The notes beneath the pieces are model-generated. The model saw nothing but the letters and a program-made list of their open reading frames with translations. It made no database searches and had not been told where the DNA came from. The position numbers and the translations under genes were made by a program. A stretch of 64,000 bases of DNA from Agrostemma githago (lineage: Eukaryota; Streptophyta; Magnoliopsida; Caryophyllales; Caryophyllaceae), in NCBI GenBank assembly GCA_958450325.1, contig OY288256.1, positions 16,586,557 through 16,650,556 of the forward strand, written 5' to 3'. Below, piece by piece: positions 1 through 11,634 of the stretch (the first letter of the stretch is position 1; each line of letters begins with the position of its first letter).

Positions 1-699
1 TCTCGGGATGAAACGGCGATACCGTAGGTCGTCCCTTCTGTGGGGTCTTCTTTGCGGGGGGAGGGGGGTCGTCCATTTCGGTTCACCCTCTTCTTCCCTT
101 GTCGTGACATACGTCGTTCAGCCTGACTGGTGTGTGGTTGAGGCCGCCTGCTCTGGGGAGAAGCTCCCGTGGATATACCCACTCCCCTTATCGGCGGTCC
201 AGCTTGATAGCCGTGTAAAGACGGATCCCCTCCGACATGGGTTGATGGATCGGTTCCTCACTCCTCTTCTGCCGAGCCTTTTCTTTAAGGTTTTGGTAAG
301 CCTGCCATCCCTTTCTCTCTGGCCAAGGCGGTGGTGCACTGTCCTCTGGGGAGTATGGTTTTTCCTAACCTTCCGGGAGCTGGGTCCCAACCTATAACGC
401 ATGGCGGGGGTGTGGCTACAACTCCTTTTCCGCCTTCTCCTCTCTGGAGAGGAGTCGATGGTCCTTCGCCTCGTACTGACAATAGGTGTCACAACACCCT
501 GCCCTGCTCTTGGGTAATAAGGTGATGGTCCTCGAGGTATGCACCCTTGTCTTCTTGTTAGATTCCATCCTCTCCTTGTCTAGGCGTCGACATTTCTCAA
601 GGTATTGTATTCTTCTTTCCTCGAAGGTCTGCTGCTCAGGGAACAGCTCCCTAGGTGAGACATTGGCCCTCTGGGGGCTCTGGCGACTGCCTCTGGGGC

Positions 700-1574
700 T
701 AGGGGTGTAATTGAGCCGAGACAGCTCGCGAGCAGCTCGAGATCGGCTTGGTCAAAGCTCGGTCAAAGCTCGATTCGTATGAGCTCGGCTCAAATAGCTC
801 GCGAGCGTCTCGATATTACTTTAAAGCTACACTTTCCTTTCCCTTACCTAAATCAAATATACTTATTAATCATTAAAAAAAAAAAAAAAAAAAAAAGTAA
901 ATCATGATTTAGTCATATTACCTTAAATTTTTTGGTGAAGAGTCGATATATTGTTTAGTCTTATTACCTTAGAAAAACCAAATTAACATCGAAATTCCAA
1001 TATAATACCACATCTACAGTTTTGGAGTTAATATGCAAAAAAGAGTAGCTATAAACAAAATCGATTTAGTTTATTTAGTTTCAATATTTTGTTTTGTCTT
1101 TTGTAGTTATTTTAGTTTCGGAATGTTTGGTATCATATACGCCTCTTATTAAGACAAATTTTATTTTATTACTATAATGTTGCAAATTACAATATTCAAG
1201 GCATCGATTCTTATCTTTCATCATTACAATTTGAATTTGTACTTTTATTTCTCTTTTCCTCATAATAGCTTGAGACACCCATAAATCAATAATGTATTCA
1301 TTTAATTTTCGTTTCATTAGTCAAAAATCCAAATAAGTTAAGTACTTAAGCTCGAGCTCAACCCACTATGCGAGTCGAGCTCAACTCGAGCCTGCGAGTC
1401 GAGCCTTTTCCTGAGCCATAAGTTGAGCTCGAGCCATGTTTTCATTTGTCGAGCTCGAGCTCGAGCCATTATTTCTGAAGCTCGATGAGCTCAAGTCGAG
1501 ACTCCCATTTTTCTTTTCGAGCTCGAGCCGAGCAGCCCCAGGCTCGCGCTCAACTCGGCTCGTTTACACCCCTA
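700..1574. mobile_element. Non-autonomous hAT element (875 bp) with 8-bp target duplication
   Basis: The ends are inverted: TAGGGGTGTAA at the left and TTTACACCCCTA at the right. The sub-terminal DNA on both sides is crowded with GAGCTCGAGC-type repeats, as expected for hAT transposase sub-terminal binding sites. The flanking 8 bp TCTGGGGC occur at 692-699 and again at 1575-1582, the duplication length typical of hAT. The interior is AT-rich with an A-run near 867-896 and no transposase. It sits inside the retrotransposon gag remnant, so it arrived later. Confidence 0.9.
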
Positions 1575-1910
1575 TCTGGGGCAACTCGAGCAGGGGCGGT
1601 TGCTGCCACGGCCGTGGGAGCCGACGCCCTTAGGAGCGCTGTGAAAAGGTGGTGAGCGGCGGATAGTTGCTCGGGGGTGAACATGTCACCTGGCGCTTGA
1701 GCTGAGGCAACCACTGCCGGCATGGAGGTCTCCACCATTGGCCCTTTTCCCTTGTCCGCGTTTCTTGGCGGCGCCCCAAGGGAAAACATCTCTATTGTTT
1801 CCGGAACGGCATAGGGTTGGCTTCCCGAGGTGTGCTAGGCGCACCCTGTTCAGCCATGATTTTGTGTTTTTGATTGATTCTTCAGAGTGGGAAAAACTTT
1901 TTGTTCAGGT

Positions 1911-1929
1911 TCCCCACAGACGGCGCCAA
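1911..1929 (-). other. Retrotransposon primer binding site
   Basis: On the minus strand this reads TTGGCGCCGTCTGTGGGGA, beginning two bases after the LTR end. TGGCGCC-starting primer sites next to the 5' LTR are usual for plant Ty3/gypsy elements. It fixes the element's orientation as minus. Confidence 0.75.
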
Positions 1930-1931
1930 AT

Positions 1932-2374
1932 TGTTTGGGATGCAAACTATCTTCCTTCCCAGCTGGTATTGGTTGACTGGGTATCCCTGGACCCGCGTCG
2001 TTGGATGTCATGTCGTTTGGGCTTTGCACAGGCAACACACAAGGATCTCGGAGGGTGTCCGAGGTTGCCTCTCTGACGATCAAGTCAGTAATGGAGTTTT
2101 TTATGATCTTTAGTCTAAGGCTGGGTATTTACCTTAATTCTAGTGAGACAAGTGTTTTCTTGTGGCTCAATCTTGTGACCTCCTGGCTGGTGGCAGATGG
2201 TCTCATATTTATAGGCTTGAGGTCTTATGGATGACGAGCTTGTCGTCCTAACACTGCTAGCCGGCAAGGTTCCCCAACGGGCCCACGGGCATCGGGGTCC
2301 TTGCCGGCCGACGAGGACATGTCAGGGGGGCGTCGCGCGTCTAAGGCTAGCCGGCTAAAGTGAGCCCCCCATCA
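1932..2374 (-). repeat. LTR (5' LTR of the minus-strand Ty3/gypsy element)
   Basis: On the minus strand the unit begins TGATGGGGGG and ends CCCAAACA, giving the canonical TG...CA termini, and is followed directly by the primer binding site. Length is 443 bp. Its partner LTR is not in the window, so the outer boundary rests on the TG terminus alone and no target duplication can be tested. Confidence 0.7.
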
Positions 2375-2523
2375 AATTTGTTAGAGCTTTTAAATTAATG
2401 TTGGATCCCGTGAACCTCCTAGGAATGTCATGGGATTTTCTTTGTTTTTTCTTTTAGAGCTATCTTACTTTGTAATTCGGCATATACGGATTATATATTT
2501 TACTTCAAACTTCTATTACCTAT

Positions 2524-3202
2524 TGATGGGGGTCGGAAGCCTGAGCTGGGTCGCCTGCCTGGTAGGCTCCAAGGCGACCCGAGAAACCAGAACAGCCTGC
2601 CCAGCAGGCTGTCAGGATAAATCACCGAGGAACCCCAAAGGGGTAGCTTCAGGCAACCGCCTGCCCAGCAGGGCGATGCGGCCCGCCAGGCAGGGCTTCA
2701 AGACCCCCTACCCGCCATTCTCCAGGGGAATTCTCCCCCTACCCGCCTGTCGCCAGGCAGGGACCCCTCCGTCATTTCGCCTAAGGTAAGGGAGAATGGG
2801 TGGACAAAATGGATCCACGTGTCGCTTCACCATCCGCCCATTCTCCCACTCTTTTTCCCTCTCTTCCCTCTCTCTTGAGGGAAGGTATAAATACTCCTTT
2901 TCCTCCAACTTTCCAAGGGTTGGATTTTCTCTCTCTAGACCCTTACTCTAAAAACGCCACCTAGCTCCTCACGAACTAGGTTCATCAAGGCATTCACGGA
3001 CTGACTTAGGCATCGGAGAGGGTTCCCTCGGACAACCTCCGAGGCCCTGTGCGTTCCTTGTGCAGGGAGCAGGCTCGATCCGCCGGGAAAAGTCCGACCC
3101 GTGGAGTAAGAAGAAGGAGAGAATTGTGAAATCAATCATGCGATAATCGAAAACTAAGAACCCGAATTCGCAGTCGGGTAAATTGATTCCGATACCGGAA
3201 CA
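2524..3202 (+). repeat. Solo LTR, family A copy 1, with CCTAT target duplication
   Basis: The unit starts TGATGGGGGTCGG and ends CCGGAACA. It is flanked by CCTAT at 2519-2523 and 3203-3207, a 5-bp duplication, so a single LTR sits at an intact insertion site. A TATA-like element (GGTATAAATAC) at about 2884-2894 is followed by the conserved CTCTCTCTAGA stretch, which gives the plus orientation. A second copy of the same family is at 20397-21105. The first part holds short inverted GC-rich repeats (CCTGCCNRGCAGG type). No internal retrotransposon sequence remains. Confidence 0.9.
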
Positions 3203-3207
3203 CCTAT

Positions 3208-3443
3208 GTTTATAACTTTATAAGTGAATTTAAAATTAAACAATATTGGATATAATTAATTTTGAAATGAACAAAAAAGTTTTATCGTAGTTGAAATGAT
3301 TGTCTTTAATTAACATCTTATAATAACAATTTTGTATCACAAAAAATATGTCTAATATATAATAATATGATTATCAATATATAAAATTTGCTGACTAATA
3401 ATACGATAACACGAAAACAACATTATTATAATTATAATACTAA
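3208..3443. other. Gene-free AT-rich spacer
   Basis: I see only AT-rich sequence with no open frame, terminal repeats or gene signals between the solo LTR and the Helitron. Confidence 0.6.
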
Positions 3444-4840
3444 TCTATATAATATTATAAAAAGTCAATCCCTAACTAGAAATCCAAAGTAGGTAGTTTT
3501 TTGCCACGTGGCATCCCAACAAGCTCTTTATGAGTGACACGTGGCAATACTCCCTTTCTTTCATTTATTTGCACATTAATTTGTTTGACCAAAGAGGAAG
3601 ATGAAAGGAGAAAATGAAGCAATTTAAAATGCCTTAAATCGCAAACTGACTTCTACAACGAACAACCCACGACGTTGTTGGCCTCGAATCACGACTCCGA
3701 TAATTGATGTTCCAAACAGTCAAGCTTGACTCAAAACCGCCACCATTCTTTTTAAAATGTAAGATTGTATGGGTTTATTTGTCCTCTTAAAATTGGTTCA
3801 AGTGCATTATTATTTGTATTTCCTCTTAATATTTTGGTTGCACATGACACAGGTATACGCTACCGTGTCTTAATGTACTCCGTGTGTTAGTATAATGCAC
3901 CCTACATGATTAAGATTTAGACTACTTCACTGCATTTCACCAAAAAAAAAAAGACTACTTCACTGCATAAAATATGGGCAATCCAAACTATAAATCCAAA
4001 CTAGGTAGTTTTTTGTCACGTGACATCACAACCATTCATTTTCTCAAACCCTTTATTTAATGGGTTAAAATAAAGATAAAATTGTATTATCTATATAATA
4101 ATATAAAAAAAGGCAAACTAAGAAGTCTTCTTTCTAATAAGGTGACACGTGACATCACTCTAATTCAATCCTTAAGCTCTTCAAAGAAGGTGTTTTTTTT
4201 TGTGACTTCGAAATATCTCCGTATTTTTATCTATAAATATAATTAAAAGATAATATGTTTTTGTTAAAAAATTGTTTAACTTATTCCAATTATAAAATAC
4301 CAAAATTTAGAATTTAGCATGCTGCTTTTGGAATGATGACATTAATTAGACAAATGATATTAACCATTTCCTCCTAATTAGTTATAATATGTTTTTTTAA
4401 CTTATTAATAATTAAGACGATAACGATAATTAAACATGTAACTAACGATGTTAACAATTTAAGGAGGAAAAAATCAATTGATACCCAACGACGGTAATTG
4501 ATGATATTAACAATAATAAGACACATAATTAACATTTTACAATTAAACGATCATGACGTAAACGATACTTAAACAATTAATTAACACCTAAATTTAATCA
4601 TTTGCATAAGTTTTTAAAAAAATTAGATAAATGATAATTAAACAAGTGATTACCGATTTAAGGATCTAATTTACGTTTTTTTTAAAATAAAACCTCAAAA
4701 ATTGTCCTAAACATCTTCGAGACTAGAATACTTCAAAGTCCTGCGGATGGGAACACTTCGAGGCTAGAACAAATGTGATATAAATTCTTCTCAACGTAAA
4801 ATAAACACGCCCCGTGCATTTGCACGGGTGAAAAAACTAG
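3444..4840 (+). mobile_element. Non-autonomous Helitron (1.4 kb)
   Basis: The left end reads TCTATATAATATTATAAAAA after an A. The right end has a GC-rich hairpin (CCCGTGC/GCACGGG, 4811-4827) followed by TGAAAAAACTAG and then T. These are the Helitron hallmarks: 5' TC, 3' hairpin plus CTRR, and insertion between A and T with no target duplication. There is no Rep/helicase gene. The 5'-end sequence is partly repeated inside the element: similar blocks with CACGTG near 3487-3545 and 3975-4030, and a second TCTATATAATAATAT terminus at 4090. It may therefore be two Helitrons sharing one 3' end. Confidence 0.75.
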
Positions 4841-5052
4841 TTTTGAATGAAATGGATAATCTTTTTATAAAATGTACGAGTATAAATAATTTTTTATAAA
4901 TTTTTCCTAATGTTTGCATTTAATACTAAACATTTAATGAGTTAATTTCTTTTATATTTAAAAAAATGACCACTGAGGAGAGAATGACATGACTTCTCGA
5001 AATGCTTCAAAATGGAATGGTTAAGTAAGATGACTTTGTTTCAGTTTTAATA

Positions 5053-5101
<49 letters not shown>

Positions 5102-5705
5102 TAGATATCGCGTACAACTTATTTCTCGCATTTCTCAAAAGTTATATGTTGGAAGGTATGGTAACATGTGCGGAGTTAGATGATCGCTTAAAATTTCACT
5201 TATTACAGTTTCAATCATTACTCACCTGTCATTTCTTCCTTTTATATAAAAAAAAAATTAAAACGGCAAATATTTTAAGAATCAATCGCTCGTGAGACGG
5301 TGAAGTTGAAGATGTGATTTAAAAATTCCGATAGTGTTAGATTCCACTCTAAATTCGTTAGAAATTATTGAATAGTTATTCTTTATTTTAAGGTAATTAG
5401 ATTAGTAATGACTTGGATATGTATTTGTCTTTCGTTGTTTCCTAATTTAGACTTTGTTATCATGTCTATAAAAATCCGGGTTGTTACAAATAAAATTTAG
5501 ATTTCAGAATCAGGCTAGAAAACTAATGTACTATTATATAGTATTTTTTACGTTGCAGCGATGAAGACTTATCAATGTGTTGATCAAAGCTTGTAAAAAC
5601 ATTAAAGATAGAGTCGGCGTTAAACTCGACAACTTAAGTATGTGGAAGTCGTATCTATAATTTTTAAGATTCGTTCGTCGGTCAAATTTCAATGAAATTA
5701 TTAGA
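4841..5705. other. Gene-free spacer with TA microsatellite
   Basis: AT-rich DNA with no coding signal. A (TA)n run covers about 5056-5099. Nothing else recognisable was found. Confidence 0.6.
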
Positions 5706-7990
5706 TCGGAGGAGAATGAGGGGGGATGTGCAGGAGTGAAGGGCCATATGGATGCATTCCAGGAAGCTTTAGATGATTGTGTGTTGAGGGACCTAAGATA
5801 CCATGGCACCATATTCACTTGGCAAAGGGGACGTACGGATGTGGGAGGCCGGGTTTTTTTGGAAAGACTGGATCGAGGTGTTATGTTGCTAACTCGGGGT
5901 AAACGAATTTATATCTGAATGTGTATTCAAAATTGTATGTTATCTCCGCGTCCGACCATGCAACCATTATAATAATCGAAAAGACGAGTCAGGGTCCTTC
6001 TCGGGGTGGACGTAGGCAGTTTAGGCTCGAGCTGATGTGGCTTTTGGAACCAGCTTGTCGTAAGGTGGTGAAAGCGGCGTGCAATAGCGCAGTAGGCAGG
6101 GTTGATTACGGACCATATTGAGCGGTCTTTATCTCAGCTCTCTAGGTAAACCACGCGGACTTTTGGGTTACAGGTTACTTTCACCACAAAGCAAGCCAAA
6201 GACGGAAGCGGAATCGGATTCTTGGCCTTGAAAGGGGGACGGGTCTTGGTGCACAAGTGAGGAGGAGTTTCGGGTAATAATTGAAGAGTACTATTTGAAC
6301 TTACTCGTTTAAGTCAGAGGGTCCAGGAGAGAAGGTACTCCATTGTGTGAGCAGGTTGGTGACGGAGGACATGATTGAGCTCTTAGCAAGGCCCAATGAC
6401 GGAAGAGGAGGTGAAGAAAGCACTCTTTCATATGCACCCAAATAAGGCTCCGGGATCGGACGATCTTCACGCTCTCTTTAATCAGAATCATTGAGATATT
6501 GTGGAGCCCGAGATATATGTAACTTTGTTCGGTCTTGGTGGGAGAATGGCGGAGACTTAAGCTACATCAACAAAACCTCGGTTGTGCTGATTTTGAAGAC
6601 GTGTTGCCCTCGTAAGATTACGGAATATCGTGTGATTAGCCTCTGTAGTGTCATTTATAAGATCATCAGTTTATGGCTAATCGGCGGAAGCAGGTTATTA
6701 ATGACATTATCACGTAGAATCAGAGGGCCTTCACTCGCGGTCGACTTATCACAGATAATTCCATCATCGCTTTTGAGATTTTCCATGTTATGAAGAGGGG
6801 GGAAGGATGAACCGACAATGTCGCGTTGAAGCTTGACATGATTAAGGCGTATGATAGGGTGGAGTGGAGTCTTTCGGGGCTATGATGCGAAGGCTGGGTT
6901 TTGCGGAAGTTTAAATACAACAAATTATGGAATGAATTTCGACGGTGAGCCACTCCTTTTTGGTGAATGGCACGCTTTTGAGGGAGGCCCGACCCAATCG
7001 GGGGCTGCGACAAGGCGATAGGATTCCTCCGTATCTTTTTTTGTTGTGTGTTGGCGTCTTTTCGTATCTAATTAAAAGGGCAGCTGAGGAGAAGCATATT
7101 CATGGAATCAGTATTTGTCGAGGAGTATCGCGCGTGTCACGACACCTATTTTTTGCTGATGATTGTATTCTTTTTCTAGAGCCAGTGCAGGGGACTCAAT
7201 TTTAGCTAACTTGATTAGCCAGTATGAAGGAGCATCGGGACACAAAACTAACTGCTCGAAGACAGAGGTTGTTTTTAATTAGTAAGAAGAGCACGTCATG
7301 GATTAAGGAGGACATTAAGTTCATTATGGGGTCCGAGAGCTGAATAGACATGAAAAACATCTCGGTTTGCCTACTATCATTGATCAATCTAAGAAGCGGT
7401 GTTCGCAAGCCTCAAAGAACGTATCTGGGAAAAAATGCAAAGCTGGAAGGAGAATGAAACTATTGTCGAAACTCGGTAAAGAGGTGCTTGTTAAGGCGGT
7501 GGCGCAATCTATCCTGACGTACATGATGAGTATCTTTGTCATCCCTGAGGGTACTATTGAGGAGCTAAATGTGGTTATTACTTGTTTTGGTAAGGGTCGA
7601 CGTATACGAAGCAATGCCTTCATTGGAAGACCAAGGATAAACTGTGCTTGCCTAAACATAAAGGGGTAATGAGTTTCCGTGATGTGCATGCGTTTAATTA
7701 GGCACTGCTGGCAACAGGTGTGGAGGCTTCTCTTATATTCTTATTTCTTAGTTGCCCGTGTTATGAACACACGCTATTTTAAACATGTTGTTGTCCTCAA
7801 GGCAAGGCGAGGGCACGACCTAAGCTATTGTTGGAGGAGTTTGTGGGGGGGGGAAATCTTTGCTCCGAGAGGCTTGAAGTGGCGGGTGGGGAAAGGGGCA
7901 TGTATAAATGTCTAGGCCTGGGCGTGGCTCCCTTGGAAAACGGTGAGCAGGATCCCGACTCTGAACCTTGAGGTCGACCCAAATATGACC
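5706..7990 (+). pseudogene. Decayed L1-type LINE (endonuclease and reverse transcriptase remnants)
   Basis: Pieces of a plant LINE ORF2 occur in the expected order across three frames. At 5736-5900 is the end of the endonuclease domain (FTWQRGRTDVGGRV then ERLDR). At about 6400-6480 is a KKALFHMHPNKAPGSDD reverse-transcriptase motif. At about 6570-6680 is ILKTCCPRKITEYRVISLCS. At about 6830-6870 is KLDMIKAYDRVEW. At 6985-7190 is GLRQGD followed by FADDCILF, the catalytic box. At 7680-7915 is the downstream region with YCWRSLWGG and WRVGKG. Stops and frameshifts throughout make it dead. No clean 3' tail or target duplication was identified, so both ends are approximate. Confidence 0.85.
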
Positions 7991-8348
7991 CGATAGTATG
8001 GTGGTGGTTGGTGAATTATGGATCCAACAATGAGTTTCAGGGGTAAAGGGATTGATTAAATAACAAACAAAAACAAAGAGAATCATTAACTTTGATTATC
8101 TTATCCTTTGTGCGAGATATAGTACAAGTACGTGCAAGATATACTAAAAGGAGGGGCGTAGTTGAGATTCAAATCCTCGACCTTTTGTCACGTTGGCTCT
8201 AATATCATGTTATGTAATCAACTCAACCAAAATCTTAAGACGATGTTGAAGGCTCATAAATGTTTATATATATTTTAACGATAAATCATAGTCATGTAGA
8301 TCTTATTTAAATTGTCTAATCGAGCCCGTTCTGAATATAAATTTTTTA
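7991..8348. other. Gene-free spacer
   Basis: No gene is visible. The stretch near 8160-8340 resembles interiors of nearby Stowaway-type elements (for example AAATTGTCTAATCGAG) and may be an older MITE fragment. Confidence 0.4.
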
Positions 8349-8592
8349 CTCCCTTCATTCAACTTCAGTTGTCACTATTCATTTTTGCACATTTGTCACT
8401 AAGGATATTTTTCATTTTACATTAGCAATAAATTATAAAAAATTGATATTTTTACTATACTCGTAAAGATGAATCAAACAAGATCTCCCGTGACTATATT
8501 TTTATTGTATAGAATGTTGAGAATATTAAAGATTCTCTTTAAATGTGGATAGTATTAAAAAAAAGGTGACAAGTGAGATTGAATAGAGGGAG
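8349..8592. mobile_element. Stowaway-like MITE (244 bp)
   Basis: The termini CTCCCTTCATTCAA and TTGAATAGAGGGAG are inverted and are flanked by TA at 8347-8348 and 8593-8594. The 2-bp TA duplication and CTCCCT ends are those of Tc1/mariner-type Stowaway MITEs. No coding capacity. Confidence 0.8.
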
Positions 8593-9444
8593 TATAACTT
8601 TTAGTAATGGGTAACTAAAAATATAGAGAAAAGAAAACGATCACCTATATACCATAAAGTAAACGTATAGAAATGAATAAAATGGAAAAAGTAATAAAAG
8701 TGATAATTTTGGACATAGGTTGGAGAATGAGCCATGAGAGTCGAGAGAGGCAGAGAGGCAGAGTTTTGTTTTCAACATTCCTGAAATTGGGACTACAAGG
8801 GCCAAAACCCGTCTTTCCCTTTACTTGTCCAGTCACCGTTACGCATCGAATAAAGTAAAGAGAGATCAAAAGTAAGAAAAGTAAAACATTGTCCTTCATT
8901 TTACGCCTTTTAATAATTCTTTTAACATACTCGTATGATATGAAACGATGGCGTTTGGTCCCCAACTTGCAATTTCTATTCTTTTATTCACTTTTGCCCT
9001 CAAAAACACCAAAAACTATTCCTCACCAACACTTTATTACTGATGTGAAAGACCACCAGAATGGCAAAGGAATCCCATCCACTTCTTTCCTTTTTTTTTT
9101 CTCCCATTTTATAACAAAAATAAGTACTTCCATCCATTCAATGCTTTACACGGAGGATTTCACAAATTTTAAGAAAAGTGATAAAAATAAGGGTATTATT
9201 GGTAAATCAAATGGTTTTATGGGTCCACCAAATTTAAAGTAAAGAAAAAGTAGTGGTATCTTGGGTAAATAGAGGAAAGATAAAAGGGTTATATGGTAAA
9301 GTTATTACCAAAAGAAGAATGTAAATAATTGATTGGATTGTCCATTTATAGCAAGGGTAAAGAATTGAATGGATGGGAGTGAGTACTCTTCTGTTGTTTT
9401 GTGATGAAGTTATTGGTCATATTAGTGTGACATGTTAAATAATA
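8593..9444. other. Gene-free spacer
   Basis: AT-rich DNA. Short open frames on both strands lack codon structure or known motifs, so I call no gene. Confidence 0.5.
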
Positions 9445-9695
9445 CTCCCTCCATTCCAACGAATTGTATACATTTGTTTTTTTAATACTATTTATAAGTG
9501 ATGAGAATCTTCAATATAACTCCTAATATATAAGATAAAATATAGTGATCTTGTTTAAATCGTCTAATAAAATACCTTATGAATATCAAATTTTTATAAT
9601 TTTTAGTAACACGTAACTAAAAATATAGACAAAAGAAAACAAGTATCGACGTACGTCCATAAAGCAAACGTATACAAATGGTTGGAACGGATGGA
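9445..9695. mobile_element. Stowaway-like MITE (251 bp)
   Basis: Inverted ends CTCCCTCCATTCCAACGAAT and GGTTGGAACGGATGGAG, with TA on both sides (9443-9444 and 9696-9697). The inner TIR continues as GTATACATTTG/CAAACGTATAC with small differences. Non-coding Tc1/mariner-derived MITE. Confidence 0.9.
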
Positions 9696-9887
9696 GTATT
9701 CGTTCAGATAGAAAAAATAAAAGGCAAATCACGTGGAAAATGTCAATGATTTGTCCCTACCTAGTTAAATGATTATTACTTGACCCATTATAAGGATATA
9801 ATGAATAGTATCATCACAAGGGAGACTAATTATTTTATAAAACACCTTAGTATTGTACCAAGTATAAATGTCATCATAAAAATAGTA

Positions 9888-10030
9888 CTCCCTCGGTTTA
9901 TGTAGAAGAGCCGTCATTTTTTTTGGTTCGACTCTTTAGCCACCTTTTACTTTCATCTTTCATTTCCCGACACAAATTTTTTGATAAAAAAGAGAGGTAA
10001 CAGGTAACTCTCTTAGTAAGACGGAGGGAG
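9888..10030. mobile_element. Short Stowaway-like MITE (143 bp)
   Basis: Ends CTCCCTCGGTTT and AAGACGGAGGGAG are imperfect inverted repeats with TA at each side (9886-9887 and 10031-10032). The interior has no coding capacity. Confidence 0.75.
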
Positions 10031-10178
10031 TAATTCGTAACTCAAATTAAATTACTCCTAGTCCTGTAAGGTTGTAGCCCTTGTAGGTAGGTTTCGCACT
10101 AAGACAATTCAATTATTGTAGGTAGCAATGTAGCATGCATGACTAACAATGACGTATAACAAATTAACAATCGGGTTA

Positions 10179-10491
10179 GAGCAAGTCCAATAGCAAGCTA
10201 CAATACTTGTAGTTTGCATTGCCACATCGATTTTTCTAGCTACTTCATTTGTCGGCTACTTATCGCTCCAATGGTGAATCGTAAAGTTTTGTAGCTTACT
10301 TGGACCCACATCATCAATTTCATCCAATTAGAAAAATTTCTTTTATTTTTTAAATACAAGCCAATGTAGCTTGGTAGAGCTACAATGGCTTGCAAGCTAC
10401 AAACAAAAAATTAACTCCAATAGTAAGCTACATGCTTAACATTTTACAAATATTGCAAGCAAGTCCCTAAAATCTACTATTGGACTTGCTC
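10179..10491. mobile_element. Tourist-like (PIF/Harbinger) MITE (313 bp)
   Basis: Inverted ends GAGCAAGTCCAATAG and CTATTGGACTTGCTC are flanked by the trinucleotide TTA at 10176-10178 and 10492-10494. The 3-bp TTA duplication and GAGCAAGTCC-type TIR are typical of PIF/Harbinger MITEs. The interior carries repeated TAGCTT/AAGCTA motifs. Confidence 0.9.
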
Positions 10492-10494
10492 TTA

Positions 10495-11374
10495 GGACTT
10501 AGGACCACTTGTTGTTACACCCCAACTCTAGTACGGGATAGCAAATGTTAACCGTGTTAACTCATCGCAAAAGGAGTATTGGTCTTATATACTAATATGA
10601 GTCCTTTCATTTAATCGTTGGGTTTTTTTTACCTAAAAAAGAAAGTGCATTTTGATAATACGAACCTTACTTTTAATCCCTTTCTGCACTAGTTCCTTGA
10701 GCTAACAAATACAGAGTAAAACATCTTCCATTAACATGGATGTTGGACTAGGGACAAATTATTTAAAAATAAACAATCAAGTTAGGATTAGTAATAAAAT
10801 ATGATAAGAGTTATTTTCATAGCCGCATGAATTTTACATGAAGTGTATGATTGGTAGATTTTCCTCTTATTAGTTTTAACATTGTCCGGTTACTTAGAAA
10901 TCGAACTTAAAGAGTCTGGTTAAATTATACGAGTAGTTCAGTAATAAACTTTTACTTAATCTAAGGGCGAGCAATAGATTTATTGGGAGATCAATTATCT
11001 CTAAAAATAATACAAAAAAGTTATAAAATAGATACGTACTCCCTTTGATTCTTACGAACTGCAATATTTTTTTTGCATAAATAATAAGGGTGTAAGTGGG
11101 AGGGTGAGTCTTCTTACCACTCCCAAAAACATAGTACGGAGTATCCATTATGGAAATGTAGCATTTTAACTGTATATGTCAAAAAAACAAATGAGCGATT
11201 TGCAAGAATGAGAGAAAGTATAAACGAATTATATCAAAAATTGGTGACAAATTACAATAAAATGAATACGAGTATATTCTTATAAAAATATATTTATAAT
11301 AAAAAAAAGTTATTTCTAGAGATATCCAATAATAAAAAATTACTACTCAATTTGTCCTATTGAATTGTTATCTA
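10495..11374. other. Gene-free spacer
   Basis: AT-rich DNA with no supported gene. Fragments resembling CGGAGTA-type MITE ends occur (for example 11134-11140) without a partner end. Confidence 0.5.
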
Positions 11375-11634
11375 CCTCCTCTGTTTTTTTTTTTATCTTC
11401 CCATTTTTCTTTTTGTTCTACTTTTTTTTTTATCTTCTCATTTCATTTATTTTCATTAGGTCCATAATTTTTACCATACTACTCTTATTATTTACAACAT
11501 TTTACACATTTATTCTTTCCTATTACACACTTACCATTCTCCTCAATATTTCTTAAATTTATTACTCATTTTATATTCACTACAAAAATTCTTGTGCCAA
11601 ATGTAATGTCAGTGGGAAGATAAAAAAAATGGAG
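11375..11634. mobile_element. Stowaway-like MITE (260 bp), pyrimidine-rich left arm
   Basis: The left arm CCTCCTCTG followed by a T-run and ATCTTCCCAT is matched by the inverted right arm TGGGAAGAT, an A-run and ATGGAG. TA flanks lie at 11373-11374 and 11635-11636. The arms are diverged, so the exact ends are uncertain by a base or two. Confidence 0.65.

Larger units (their letters stand above)
1..1931 (-). pseudogene. Ty3/gypsy retrotransposon internal region (gag side), decayed
   Basis: Read on the minus strand, this stretch starts at a primer-binding-site-like sequence next to an LTR and runs into a gag-like N-terminal region. One segment is rich in Ala/Pro and contains the string GDMFTPEQLSAAHHLFTALL. 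A later segment (about 118-492) is rich in Arg and Ser. Reading frames change and stop several times, so no intact gag is present. A hAT element at 700-1574 splits the coding remnant. The rest of the retrotransposon, including pol and the other LTR, would lie left of the window. The family is inferred from the LTR and primer-site arrangement, not from a pol domain. It could be a Tat- or Athila-type element. Confidence 0.6.

Noticed and set aside
8..710. Plus-strand open frames at the left edge
   Set aside because: The retrotransposon there reads on the minus strand; the plus frames have no motif.
8160..8270. Possible SINE or tRNA-derived repeat (GGTTCAAATCC-like GATTCAAATCCTCGACC)
   Set aside because: A B-box-like phrase alone, with no A box, tail or target duplication, is not enough.
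8645..9242. Frames of 106 and 117 codons on opposite strands
   Set aside because: They overlap each other, have low-complexity composition, no motif and no splice or promoter context.
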